A DNA stretch of 64,000 bases from Lachnospiraceae bacterium (GCA_023664705.1 JAMPFE010000001.1:89308-153307), one strand, 5' to 3'; positions 34,495-42,715 are shown, counted from the first letter of the stretch. Numbers and translations are program-made. Notes: generated by a model from the sequence alone, not told the origin.

Positions 34495-35243
34495 ACAGAG
34501 GCTACTACTACGCTTGTAACGGAATGATTTTAAATCAGCGCAGGATAAACACCATAGGCAACAACCTCGCGAACGCGAGCACAGCGGGCTACAAGCGCGA
34601 TACTCTCCTTGTCGACAGATTTGACGAGCATATGATCCTTGTCAAGCACCGTCAGGAGCTTTCGGGAACGTTCGCCCATACCTATGTCGATTCCACGTAT
34701 ACCGATCTGGAGCAGGGCTTTTTCGAGCAGACGGACTCCCCGTTCGACGTGGCTATCTGGGGCGACGTTTATTTCAACATAGCGGGCTACAACGGCGAGA
34801 CCATGCTTACGAGAAACGGCGATTGGGAGCTCGACGAGGAGGGCTACCTCACCTTGTCGAATTCGGGGCGCGTTCTCGGCGAGAACGGCGAGATATACAT
34901 CGGCAACAAGGATTTCGTAATCGATGTTGACGGGCGCATCTATCAGAACAATGAGCGCGGCGAGCGCGAGTTTATCGACAGACTGGCGCTCAGCTACATA
35001 GAGCCCGGCTCGGACGTCGCGAAATTCGGCGTGAATATGTTCACCTCCGTGAACGCGCAGCCCGTTCCCGAGGATATGAGATTTGACATCGTTCAGGGCG
35101 CGCTGGAGCGCTCGAATATCGACTACAACTACGAGCTTACGATGATGATGAACGCCAACAGGCTGTTCGAGACAAACAGTAAGATACTGCAGATATGCGA
35201 CGGTATGAACCAATCGGCAGCTTCGCTCTGCAAAAAGGTTTAA
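34491..35243 (+). CDS. FlgF/FlgG-type flagellar rod protein
   Basis: 250 residues. The N-terminal rod motif is RRINTIGNNLANASTAGYKRDTLL (about 17-40). It has the DSPFDVAIWGDVYFNIAG segment (the family version of F-A-I-x-GxGFF-V) and a C-terminal LERSNIDYNYELTMMMNANRLFETNSKILQI helix. It belongs to the distal/proximal rod family and corresponds to FlhO of Bacillus. Naming as flgF or flgG is uncertain. It is translationally coupled to the sigma gene and followed by a second, expanded family member. Confidence 0.88.
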   Translation: MNRGYYYACNGMILNQRRINTIGNNLANASTAGYKRDTLLVDRFDEHMILVKHRQELSGTFAHTYVDSTYTDLEQGFFEQTDSPFDVAIWGDVYFNIAGYNGETMLTRNGDWELDEEGYLTLSNSGRVLGENGEIYIGNKDFVIDVDGRIYQNNERGEREFIDRLALSYIEPGSDVAKFGVNMFTSVNAQPVPEDMRFDIVQGALERSNIDYNYELTMMMNANRLFETNSKILQICDGMNQSAASLCKKV

Positions 35244-35262
35244 CGGGGGAGGAAAATAGTTT

Positions 35263-37071
35263 ATGAATATATCTTTCCATACGGGCAAATCCGCGATGAT
35301 AGCGCAGGCAAAGGCGCTCAACATCTACGGAAACAATATAGCCAACGTAAACACCGTCGGATATCAGACTATCCGCCCCTCGTTCGCGGACTGCATCTAC
35401 GATGTCGAAAGAGCTCCGCAGCCCGATTGGCAGACGGGTCACGGCACGTATATCCAGAAAACCGACCTTATGTTCAGCGAGTCGCATTTCGAGTACACCG
35501 ACCGTCCGCAGGATTTCGCGATAGCGGGCGAGGGCTTCTTTGCGGTCGAGGACCGCTGGGGCGACGTGAACTACACCCGCGACGGCGCGTTCGGCATTAC
35601 GCAGCTTGACGACGGCGAGTGGTATCTCGTTTCAAGCTCGGGCGAGTACGTTCTCGATTATGACAAAAACCGTATAATAGTGCCGTTTGAGGAAATATCC
35701 AAGTACGACGTAAAGAGCCAAATAGATTGGGACGCGGTAGGTCAGCAGATAGGCGCTTTCACGCTGGCCGATGTTAACAACGACAGGGTGCGTTACATAT
35801 ACAACGGCGAGGGCATCATTGAGGGCGAGCCCGACGAAAACGGCGAGCCTACGCAGGTTTCCGACCCCGCGCTCGTTGAGGACGCCGCTATCGAGATAAC
35901 GGAGGCTGTCGCGGGCTCCGAAACCGAGGCTGCCGCGTCGGCGGTCATCAGCACCGCGAACGGCTATTTCGCCGTAATGGACGATTACGGAAACATCAAG
36001 TATACCCGCGACGGTCAGCTTTCCATTCAGAAATACGAGGGCAAGTGGTATCTCGGCTCGTCCGAGGGAGAGCTGGTGCTTGACACCGATCTCAATCCCA
36101 TCGAGGTCGTTTTCAGAGACCCCACTATCGAGGACGTCGGTCAGGATACCATTAACAGACAGGCGCAGAAAAACGAAGAGGGTCAGGTCGCGGTTCGCGA
36201 CCCCGAAACGGGCGAGACGGTTTTTGAAGCCGCAGGCGCTTTCAGCGTAGAGCGCGACGGAAACAAGTTCTACGCCGTAATGGGCGAGGGTCGGTACGTT
36301 CTCGACAACGCGGGTCGCCGCATAGAGGTCTCTTCAAGGGACGGCGACTATTACAGCATCGATTGGCAGTCGACCATAAACGGTCCCGAGCCCGCCGAGG
36401 ACGCGACCGATGAGGAGACTGCGGCTGCCGCGGCAAAGGCTGTCGGCGTGTTCCAATTCGCCGACCCGACAGACTTGTCGACCACCGACCGCACCCGCTA
36501 CGACGGCACGGGAATCGCTGCCGACATTGAGAAGATTGTGGACGGCAGCAGCATAAGGCTCGGCGACGCGGATGCGTTTTTCGCGGTGGAGGGCGCCGAC
36601 GGCACGGTAAGATATACGCGCAACACGGGCTTTGACGTGCTTCGGGGCGACGACGGCGCATGGTATCTCGCGACGAACGAGGGCGAGTACGTTCTTGGCG
36701 CGGATAATCAGCGCATCATGGTAGCCGAGGCGGAGCAGTACACCCCCAACGTTGATTGGGACGAGCTCAGGGAAATGGTGGGCGTGTTCGAGTTCCCGAA
36801 CCCCTACGGCATCGAGGCTTGGGGCACCAACCGTTACGTGGAGACCGACAGAAGCGGCGCGGCGGTAGCTGCCCGCGAGCTGAGAAATATAGACGGCGTG
36901 GACGTATGGGTGCCCACAATGGATAAGCTCCAAGGCACGCTGATAGTGTCCAACGTAGACCTCGCGACGCAGATGGTAAAGCTTATCGAGACGCAGAGAG
37001 CCTATCAGCTCAGCTCGCGCGTGGTAACGACCTCCGACGAGCTCGCGAGAATTGCGAATAACCTCAGATAA
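35263..37071 (+). CDS. Expanded FlgG-type rod/hook protein with repeated modules
   Basis: 602 residues against about 260 in the family. Ends are canonical: NIYGNNIANVNTVGYQT (20-36) and LQGTLIVSNVDLATQMVKLIETQRAYQLSSRV (556-587). The middle is expanded by repeats. A beta module of the form FFAV-x-G-x-YTRDG-x-WYL-x-GEYVLD occurs at about 91-139, 235-281, 323-356 (shortened) and 438-487. A second module (GxFxxA, then RY-x-G) occurs at 163-185, 394-418 and 506-527. It is exported without a signal peptide, as usual. It probably forms distal rod or an unusual rod-hook structure. Confidence 0.9.
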   Translation: MNISFHTGKSAMIAQAKALNIYGNNIANVNTVGYQTIRPSFADCIYDVERAPQPDWQTGHGTYIQKTDLMFSESHFEYTDRPQDFAIAGEGFFAVEDRWGDVNYTRDGAFGITQLDDGEWYLVSSSGEYVLDYDKNRIIVPFEEISKYDVKSQIDWDAVGQQIGAFTLADVNNDRVRYIYNGEGIIEGEPDENGEPTQVSDPALVEDAAIEITEAVAGSETEAAASAVISTANGYFAVMDDYGNIKYTRDGQLSIQKYEGKWYLGSSEGELVLDTDLNPIEVVFRDPTIEDVGQDTINRQAQKNEEGQVAVRDPETGETVFEAAGAFSVERDGNKFYAVMGEGRYVLDNAGRRIEVSSRDGDYYSIDWQSTINGPEPAEDATDEETAAAAAKAVGVFQFADPTDLSTTDRTRYDGTGIAADIEKIVDGSSIRLGDADAFFAVEGADGTVRYTRNTGFDVLRGDDGAWYLATNEGEYVLGADNQRIMVAEAEQYTPNVDWDELREMVGVFEFPNPYGIEAWGTNRYVETDRSGAAVAARELRNIDGVDVWVPTMDKLQGTLIVSNVDLATQMVKLIETQRAYQLSSRVVTTSDELARIANNLR

Positions 37072-37113
37072 GGTTAAAATAAGGGGAATTTTTAGCGGAA
37101 GGGGAGTGATTTT

Positions 37114-37731
37114 ATGCTGAAAAATTTCGAGGAGCTTTCTCCCGTAGCGATCGATTGCCTTAGGGAAATAGGAAATATCGGCTCGGGAAACGCCGCGTCG
37201 GCGTTGTCGGCAATGCTGTCGAAGTCGGTTCGTATGCACGTTCCCGATATACGCATACTGGATTATCACGCGGCTATCAACGAGGTGGGCGGTCCCGAAA
37301 AGGTCATTACGGGTATTCTCGTAATGTTCAGCGGCGACATCAAGGGCATGATAATGTTCCTGCTCGAGGACGCGTTCGCGAAAATCGTTGTCAATACCTT
37401 TATGGGCAAGGATAACGTTGACGTGCTGAAAATGGACGAAACGGACTTTTCCGCGGTAAAGGAAATGGGAAATATCATGGCGGGCTCGTATCTTAACGCC
37501 TTGGCGGCGCTTGCGGGCTTTACGGTATCAATGGACGTTCCGTCAATGACCGTTGATATGATGGGCGCGATAATGAACGCGCCGATGACCGAGTTTTCGG
37601 AGGTCGGCGATAAGGTAATTTATATCGACGACGGGTTTGTTATCGACGGTGTGGACATTAATTCCAGCATCATTCTGATTCCCGAGATGGAATCTCTTGA
37701 CATTCTTATGAAAAAGCTTGGTGTTGATTGA
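37114..37731 (+). CDS. cheC: CheY-P phosphatase CheC
   Basis: 205 residues. Both phosphatase helices are intact: LREIGNIGSGNAASALS (Glu18, Asn21) and VKEMGNIMAGSYLNALA (Glu117, Asn120). It dephosphorylates CheY-P and, through binding CheD, connects motor output to receptor adaptation. The stop TGA overlaps the cheD ATG by one base, as is usual for this pair. GGAAGGGG precedes its ATG. Confidence 0.96.
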   Translation: MLKNFEELSPVAIDCLREIGNIGSGNAASALSAMLSKSVRMHVPDIRILDYHAAINEVGGPEKVITGILVMFSGDIKGMIMFLLEDAFAKIVVNTFMGKDNVDVLKMDETDFSAVKEMGNIMAGSYLNALAALAGFTVSMDVPSMTVDMMGAIMNAPMTEFSEVGDKVIYIDDGFVIDGVDINSSIILIPEMESLDILMKKLGVD

Positions 37732-38210
37732 TGAAAAATATTACAATCGGTATTGGTGATTTGAAGGTTTGCAGAGCGCCCGACGTTCTGGTCACATACG
37801 CGCTCGGGTCGTGCGTTGGTATTTGTCTGCTCGACAGCGCTGTCGGAGTGGGCGGGTTGTCGCATATCATGCTTCCCGACAGCACGTCGGGAGTAAACGG
37901 CGCGTCAACGCCGATGCGCTTTGCCGATACGGCTATCCCCATGCTCATACATCAAATGGAGTGCATGGGAGCAAGCAAAGCGCGCATGAAAGCGAAAATC
38001 GCGGGCGGAGCGACCATGTTTGCCACCGCAAGCGATAAGTTCAATATAGGCGAGCGCAATATTGCCGCAGTAAAGAGAATGCTTATGATGAACCGCATAC
38101 CCATTCTCGCCGAGGATATAGGGCTCGATTACGGAAGAACACAGTTTTTCTACCCCGCAACGGGTGTTATGGAAATACGCGCCGCTGCCAAGGGTATAAA
38201 GCAGTTCTGA
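37731..38210 (+). CDS. cheD: Chemoreceptor glutamine deamidase CheD
   Basis: 159 residues from the ATG at 37731. The Cys-His pair is clear: Cys28 in ALGSCVGICL and His45 in LSHIMLPDS, within the standard CheD fold (KAKIAGGATMF, IGERNI). It deamidates receptor glutamines and binds CheC. It is the last gene of the 27-kb flagellar operon, followed by a terminator at 38230. No receptors, cheA, cheB or cheR are present in the window. Confidence 0.96.
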   Translation: MKNITIGIGDLKVCRAPDVLVTYALGSCVGICLLDSAVGVGGLSHIMLPDSTSGVNGASTPMRFADTAIPMLIHQMECMGASKARMKAKIAGGATMFATASDKFNIGERNIAAVKRMLMMNRIPILAEDIGLDYGRTQFFYPATGVMEIRAAAKGIKQF

Positions 38211-38229
38211 TGAAAGAAAAATATTCCGC

Positions 38230-38256
38230 TATCCGCCTACGGGCGGATAACGTTTT
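38230..38256 (+). terminator. Terminator of the flagellar operon
   Basis: Stem TATCCGCC (38230-38237) / GGCGGATA (38242-38249) with a four-base loop, followed by ACGTTTT, between cheD and the MFS gene. Confidence 0.75.
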
Positions 38257-38265
38257 GAGGCTTCA

Positions 38266-39453
38266 ATGAGATTGACTTACAAACATACTGTCTCCGCCTG
38301 TTTTCTCGGGTATATCGTGCAGGCGGTAATAAACAACTTTGCGCCGCTGCTGTTCCTGACCTTTCAGACGGCATACGGCGTCCCTCTTTCGCAAATAACC
38401 CTTCTTATAGGCTTTAACTTTACGGTGCAGCTCTGCGTAGACCTCGCCTCGGCGGGCTTTGCGGAGCGCCTCGGCTACCGTAGGTCAATGCTGTTGGCGC
38501 ACGGCCTCAGCATCGCGGGCTTTGCGGCAATGGGCGTTTTGCCCGAGATACTGCCGAGCCCGTTCGTCGGACTGCTTATCGCCGTATTTCTGTACGCGGT
38601 CGGCGGCGGTCTGCTTGAGGTGCTCGTAAGCCCGATAGTCGAGGCGTGCCCGACCGACAACAAGGAGCGCACGATGAGCATTCTCCACTCGTTCTACTGC
38701 TGGGGAGTGGTTGCGGTCATCGTGCTGTCCACGCTGTTTTTCACGGTCTTCGGCATTGAAAACTGGCGCGTACTCGCTTTCATCTGGGCGCTCGTGCCGC
38801 TCGCGGACGGCATATTGTTCGCATTTGTCCCGATAAGCACCCCCGTTCCCGAGGGCGAGGGAATGTCGCTCGGGGAGCTCGTGAAAAGCGGCTCGTTCCG
38901 AATGTTGTTTGTAATGATGCTGTGCGCGGGAGCAAGCGAGCAGGCAGTCTCGCAGTGGGCGTCAACGCTCTGCGAGACCGCCCTCGGCGTATCCAAAACG
39001 ATAGGCGACCTTGCGGGAACGGCGGCGTTCGCGGTGCTTATGGGCACGGCAAGAGCGCTCCACGGGCGTTTTTCGGGAAAGCTGCCGCTGTCGGCAGTGC
39101 TTACGTTAAGTGGTGTGTTATGCGCTGCGGCGTATCTGCTGATAGCGCTGGTGCCGAGCGCGGCGGTCGGTCTTGCGGGCTGCGCGCTTTGCGGATTTGC
39201 CGTGGGAGCGATGTGGCCCGCAACGTTCAGCAAGGGCGCGGCGGCGCTCCCGAGGGGCGGCACGATGATGTTTGCGTTGTTCGCGCTGGCAGGGGACATA
39301 GGCTGCGCGTTGGGACCCGCGCTGACGGGATTAGCGGCGGACATATCGGGAGGAGGACTCCGCGTCGGAGTGCTATGTGCGGTGATTTTCCCTGTGGGAA
39401 TGACGGCTCTGGCGGCAGCTTCTTGCAAAATCGAAAGGAAAAAATCGCGGTAG
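38266..39453 (+). CDS. MFS-family transporter
   Basis: 395 residues, about twelve membrane helices in two halves, with a major-facilitator loop (FAERLGYRRSMLLAHG, about 65-80) between helices 2 and 3. The second half (DLAGTAAFAVLMGTARALHGR, GALWPA-like GAMWPATFSKG) resembles fucose/sugar-phosphate-type permeases, but the substrate is not predictable. It lies just downstream of the flagellar terminator and may have read-through expression. The last ten residues (SCKIERKKSR) and the TAG stop are encoded by the first unit of the 50-bp tandem array. Confidence 0.85.
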   Translation: MRLTYKHTVSACFLGYIVQAVINNFAPLLFLTFQTAYGVPLSQITLLIGFNFTVQLCVDLASAGFAERLGYRRSMLLAHGLSIAGFAAMGVLPEILPSPFVGLLIAVFLYAVGGGLLEVLVSPIVEACPTDNKERTMSILHSFYCWGVVAVIVLSTLFFTVFGIENWRVLAFIWALVPLADGILFAFVPISTPVPEGEGMSLGELVKSGSFRMLFVMMLCAGASEQAVSQWASTLCETALGVSKTIGDLAGTAAFAVLMGTARALHGRFSGKLPLSAVLTLSGVLCAAAYLLIALVPSAAVGLAGCALCGFAVGAMWPATFSKGAAALPRGGTMMFALFALAGDIGCALGPALTGLAADISGGGLRVGVLCAVIFPVGMTALAAASCKIERKKSR

Positions 39454-40190
39454 GGCGTGCCGCGGCAGCTTCCCGTAAAATCGAAAGAAAAAATCGCGGT
39501 AGGGCGTGCCGAGGCAGTTTCTTGCAAAACCGAAAGGAAAAAATCGAGGTGAAGCGTGCCGCGGCGGTTTCTTGCAAAACCGAAAGGAAAAAATCGCGGT
39601 GAAGCGTGCCGAGGCAGTTTCTTGCAAAACCGAAAGGAAAAAATCGCGGTAGGGCGTGCCGCGGCAGTTTCTTGCAAAACCGAAAGAAAAAAATCGGGGT
39701 AGGGCGTGCCGCAGCGGTTTCCCGTAAAACCGAAAGGAAAAAATCGCGGTAGGCGTGCCGAGGCAGTTTCTTGCAAAACCGAAAGGAAAAAATCGCGGTG
39801 AAGCGTGCCGAGGCAGTTTCTTGCAAAATCGAAAGGAAAAAATCGGGGTAGGGCGTGCCGAGGCGGTTTCCTGCAAAATCGAAAGGAAAAAATCGCGGTG
39901 AGGCGTGCCGAGGCGGTTTCCTGCAAAATCGAAAGGAAAAAATCGAGATAGGGCGTGCCACAGCGGTTTCCTGCAAAATCGAAAGGAAAAAATCGCGGTA
40001 AAGTGTGCCGAGGCAGTTTCTTGCAAAATCGAAAGGAAAAAATCGAGATAGGGCGTGCCACAGCGGTTTCCTGCAAAATCGAAAGGAAAAAATCGAGGTA
40101 AAGCGCGCCGAGGCAGTTTCTTGCAAAACCGAAAGGAAAAAATCGCGGTGAAGCGTGCCGAGGCAGTTTCTTGCAAAATCGAAAGGAAAA
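39422..40190 (+). repeat. 50-bp tandem repeat array, 15 full units plus a partial
   Basis: Fifteen head-to-tail units of 50 bp (two have 49) and a partial sixteenth ending near 40190. Unit core: CTTGCAAAATCGAAAGG, then AAAAAATCGCGG, then a stop codon (TAG, TGA or TAA), then GCGTGCCGAGGCAGTTT. Unit variants are shuffled (CTTGC, CCTGC or CCCGT starts). Units are contiguous, with no spacers, so this is not CRISPR. The first unit supplies the last codons and stop of the MFS gene. All three minus-strand frames stay open through the array. Confidence 0.97.
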
Positions 40191-40197
40191 TCAATAT

Positions 40198-40246
40198 AAA
40201 AAAACCGTGCAAATCGCCGAAAATGGGATCTGCACGGTTTTTAAAG
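40198..40246. terminator. Bidirectional terminator after the repeat array
   Basis: Stem AAAACCGTGCA (40201-40211) / TGCACGGTTTT (40231-40241), loop of 19 bases, T-rich on the right and A-rich on the left. It ends transcripts running through the MFS gene and the array before the ECF sigma gene. Confidence 0.8.
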
Positions 40247-40286
40247 TTTCCCGATCGGTCAAAAATCGGCTTTTTTGGATTTTGCG

Positions 40287-40319
40287 TGCGACCCCGAACG
40301 GACTTTTTCGTGTTATTAT
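40287..40319 (+). promoter_or_regulatory. Putative autoregulated ECF promoter
   Basis: TGCGAC at 40287 and TATTAT at 40314 are 27 bases apart. The same arrangement, TGTGAC to TATATT at 27 bases, precedes the second ECF gene (55289-55321). ECF genes often transcribe themselves, so a common element is plausible, but two instances are weak evidence. Confidence 0.35.
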
Positions 40320-40336
40320 ATACGAGGGGTGATAAA

Positions 40337-40831
40337 ATGGCAAAGTTTGACGGAATATATCGGAAATACAGGCGGCTTATGTTCGGGATAGCGTACGATA
40401 TCCTGAAAAACGAGCAGGACGCGGAGGACGCCGTTCAGGACGCTTTTTTCCGCATCTACGAGAACCTTGACGGGATAGCCGACGAGGACAGCCCGAGAAC
40501 GCGGAATTTTGCCGTCGTGATCACGCGCAACGTCTGCTTCAACGCGCTGAGAAAAAGGCACGGCGAAACGGATATAGACGACGAGCCGATAAGCTCGGAC
40601 ATAAGCGTCGAGGACGATTTTCTGTCGGCTTGGGGCGTTGAAACGCTCGAGCGCGCTCTCGAGAGCCTCCCCGAAAAGTATCGCGATATATTGTACCTTA
40701 CGGTCTACGAGGAGCTCAGCCTGCACGAGGCGGCAAGGCTCCTCGGGATAACCTACGAAAATGCCAAGTCGCGCGTAAGGCGCGCACGGAAAAAGGTTTC
40801 CGAATTTCTGAAGGAGGTAAACTATGAATAA
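40337..40831 (+). CDS. ECF-type RNA polymerase sigma factor
   Basis: 164 residues from the ATG at 40337 (GAGGGGTG upstream); the frame continues upstream into the repeats but that part is not coding. Region 2 (FGIAYDILKNEQDAEDAVQDAFFRIYENLD, 16-45) and region 4 (LESLPEKYRDILYLTVYEELSLHEAARLLGITYENAKSRVRRARKKV) are typical of sigma-70 ECF factors of clostridia. It overlaps the next gene, a probable membrane anti-sigma factor, by eight bases. Target genes are unknown. Confidence 0.92.
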   Translation: MAKFDGIYRKYRRLMFGIAYDILKNEQDAEDAVQDAFFRIYENLDGIADEDSPRTRNFAVVITRNVCFNALRKRHGETDIDDEPISSDISVEDDFLSAWGVETLERALESLPEKYRDILYLTVYEELSLHEAARLLGITYENAKSRVRRARKKVSEFLKEVNYE

Positions 40832-41585
40832 CCTGAAAACCGCGCTGGGAAACGTTATGCGGCGCGACGCGGAGCGCTTTGAAAACGCCGCGGAGCACAC
40901 GTTCTCGCCCGAGTTCGAGAAGAATATGGCGGAGCTGTCAAAGCGCGTTCCGAGCGGAAAGCGCCCCAAGAGAATGCGCATCGGCAGATTTATCGCCGCC
41001 GCTGCCGCCGCGGTCGCGCTGTTCGCGGCGGGGACGCTGGCGGGGGCGGTATCGAGCGGATTTAATATCACGGGCGGAGTGCGCATGGGTCTGCCGGCAA
41101 AGCTGTTTACAGCAGCCGACACGGAGAACTGCCCGACGACCGTCGAGACGGTATATATGCTCGACGGCTTCCCCGATAATCAAACCAGTATCTCGGACTA
41201 CGCCATGGACGGAGCGTTTATATCGTCAATGTATTTCCCCGCGCCCTTCAAGCCCGACAGCGAGGGCAATATGCGTATGCCGTGGGACGACGAGCTGTAT
41301 CTGCCGAAGACGATATATCTCTCACAATCGACCAAGGAACGGTTTAAATTTGAGTATGCCGATATGGATTACGTTACCTACGAGACGCTTACGGTAAACG
41401 GCGGGCAGGCGTATTTTATCACGCGCGAGCGCTTTTACGGAATGGAGTCGTACCTGTTCTGGGACAGCGGAGATTATATTTTCACGCTCCGCGGCAGCTT
41501 TTCCGAGGAGAGAGCGCTGGAGCTGGCGAACTCGCTTAAGGTCTACGACGGAGAGATCCCGTTCTATGGGACTAGGGAGGTGTGA
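40824..41585 (+). CDS. Probable membrane anti-sigma factor
   Basis: 253 residues. A cytoplasmic N-terminal part (1-50) with FSPEFEKNMAEL is followed by one membrane helix (about 54-75, alanine-rich) and an extracytoplasmic domain of 175 residues resembling DUF4367-type sensor domains (ISQSTKERF, GGQAYFITRERFYGMESYLFWDSGDYIFTLRGSF). Overlap with an ECF sigma gene strongly suggests it sequesters that factor. The signal is unknown; the extracytoplasmic domain might bind an envelope ligand. Confidence 0.8.
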   Translation: MNNLKTALGNVMRRDAERFENAAEHTFSPEFEKNMAELSKRVPSGKRPKRMRIGRFIAAAAAAVALFAAGTLAGAVSSGFNITGGVRMGLPAKLFTAADTENCPTTVETVYMLDGFPDNQTSISDYAMDGAFISSMYFPAPFKPDSEGNMRMPWDDELYLPKTIYLSQSTKERFKFEYADMDYVTYETLTVNGGQAYFITRERFYGMESYLFWDSGDYIFTLRGSFSEERALELANSLKVYDGEIPFYGTREV

Positions 41586-41587
41586 AT

Positions 41588-42088
41588 ATGAAGAAGATAG
41601 TATTGTTCATTTTGACGACGGTCATAGGCGCGGCGCTGCTGCTGGGCGGCGGAGCGGTCGGGGCGTATATGTATAACGCGGGCGTTCCGCATTTCGACAA
41701 TTACGAGATCACTTACTTCATATTCGGCGAAGCCGCGGAGGACGTAAAGGAAATGCAGGCGGAGAACGGATACGGCGTATATTATCCCGATTTTTACTAC
41801 TGCAATCCCACGACGGAGGACATCGTCGACTGCTATGCCGAGGTAGAGGAGGCTATGATGTCCTACGCGCAGTATGTCGCGGCGCGCTATAACAACAAAG
41901 CAAGGCTCGACCCCGAGGTGGAGTACACAAAGACGCGCCTTACGATAAGGTTCACGGGGACGGGATACCTCGAAAACGGCTTAACGGAGCCGCTTGACCG
42001 CACCTACATCTTCGATATAGAGGGCGCGGGCAAAAACAAGCTGCCAAAGCTGCTCAACAAGGCGGAGATATACCCCGAGATACTGTAA
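41588..42088 (+). CDS. Small membrane-anchored protein of the ECF operon
   Basis: 166 residues from the ATG at 41588 (GAGGTG six bases before). One N-terminal helix (about 5-28, ending in GGGAVGAYMYNAG) could be an uncleaved signal anchor. The rest is an extracytoplasmic alpha/beta domain with many aromatic and acidic residues. I do not recognise the family. Cotranscription with sigma and anti-sigma genes suggests an accessory or target protein of the same response. A strong terminator follows. Confidence 0.7.
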   Translation: MKKIVLFILTTVIGAALLLGGGAVGAYMYNAGVPHFDNYEITYFIFGEAAEDVKEMQAENGYGVYYPDFYYCNPTTEDIVDCYAEVEEAMMSYAQYVAARYNNKARLDPEVEYTKTRLTIRFTGTGYLENGLTEPLDRTYIFDIEGAGKNKLPKLLNKAEIYPEIL

Positions 42089-42092
42089 ATAC

Positions 42093-42121
42093 GCGCGGAG
42101 AGAGCACTCTCCGCGCTTTTT
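42093..42121 (+). terminator. Terminator of the first ECF operon
   Basis: Stem GCGCGGAGAG (42093-42102) / CTCTCCGCGC (42107-42116), tetraloop AGCA, followed by TTTTT. Confidence 0.92.
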
Positions 42122-42184
42122 CGCGGTTGTGCATTATCTTCGGATTTTGCAAGTTTTTGACTGGGAAATTGCAAATTTTTTTTG

Positions 42185-42218
42185 AAAAGGGACAAATCGG
42201 GGCGGATTTGTCCCTTTT
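42185..42218. terminator. Second, symmetrical terminator hairpin
   Basis: Perfect 14-base stem AAAAGGGACAAATC (42185-42198) / GATTTGTCCCTTTT (42205-42218) with a six-base GC loop. It can act in both directions and directly abuts the TGCAG array. Confidence 0.8.
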
Positions 42219-42220
42219 CT

Positions 42221-42388
42221 TGCAGCTTTTTGCAGTTGGCGTGCAGTCTTTTGCAGTCGATTTGCAGTTAAATGCGGATTTTTGCAGTTTTGAGATGTAA
42301 ATATTTGGAAGTATTGTAATTTTATGTTAAAATTTGGAATTTGCGGTACTAACTAATTCGAGGTGAAAAAGCTTGCAGTTTTTTGCAG
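42221..42388 (+). repeat. Helically phased TGCAG direct-repeat array
   Basis: TGCAG occurs at 42221, 42231, 42242, 42252, 42263 and 42283, with a degenerate TGCGG at 42273. Spacings are 10, 11, 10, 11, 10 and 10 bases, about one helical turn. A pair at 42374 and 42384 repeats the spacing. Most copies read T-rich then TGCAGT. It could be a cooperative protein-binding array or a curved-DNA element. Confidence 0.8.
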
Positions 42389-42440
42389 TTTTACGTGTGC
42401 TATGCTGAATTTACGGAAACGAGGGGCGGAGGTATAGGCA

Positions 42441-42567
42441 GCGTTACGGGTTGAGACAACGCGCGGCTTTTGGCGTATTTTGCGAAGCAAAATCGAATTG
42501 CCGTTAGGGCAATTCGAGCCAAAAACGCAGAATACTTCGGGCGACAGCCCGAAGTATAGGCTAACGC
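42441..42567 (+). ncRNA. Candidate structured RNA or hairpin element
   Basis: A chain of perfect stems in a non-coding region. ATTTTGC/GCAAAAT (42477-42493, GAA loop) and CGAATTGCC/GGCAATTCG (42494-42516) are both enclosed by TTTTGGC/GCCAAAA (42468-42474 with 42518-42524), forming a three-way junction. An 11-base stem ATACTTCGGGC/GCCCGAAGTAT (42532-42557, loop GACA) follows. GCGTTA/TAACGC (42441-42446 with 42562-42567) could close the whole. It may be a small RNA, a leader of upstream transcripts, or a repeated intergenic element. No promoter was identified directly before it. Confidence 0.5.
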
Positions 42568-42686
42568 GGAATTATTAACTAGCTGCTAACAACTATTCTC
42601 TAAAAACTATTTAAGAGTTTTCGAGGATATATCCGTTAAATAATCAGAGGGGTTTGAAAAATATTGCCGAAAATTGCGTTAATGCC

Positions 42687-42715
42687 TTGACAAGCACGGT
42701 AAAATGTAGTATTAT
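42687..42715 (+). promoter_or_regulatory. Sigma-A promoter of the MBOAT/FkbH operon
   Basis: TTGACA (42687-42692), 17-base spacer, TATTAT (42710-42715), giving a leader of about 70 nt before the ATG at 42793. Confidence 0.82.

Noticed and set aside
39422..40190. CRISPR array
   Set aside because: The 50-bp units are directly contiguous and nearly identical throughout, with no unique spacers and no cas genes.
38694..40212. Long minus-strand open frames (up to 460 codons) through the 50-bp array and the MFS gene
   Set aside because: All three reverse frames are open because the unit lacks reverse stops and the flanking gene is GC-rich; there is no ribosome site, promoter or family resemblance, and the peptides are pure repeat.
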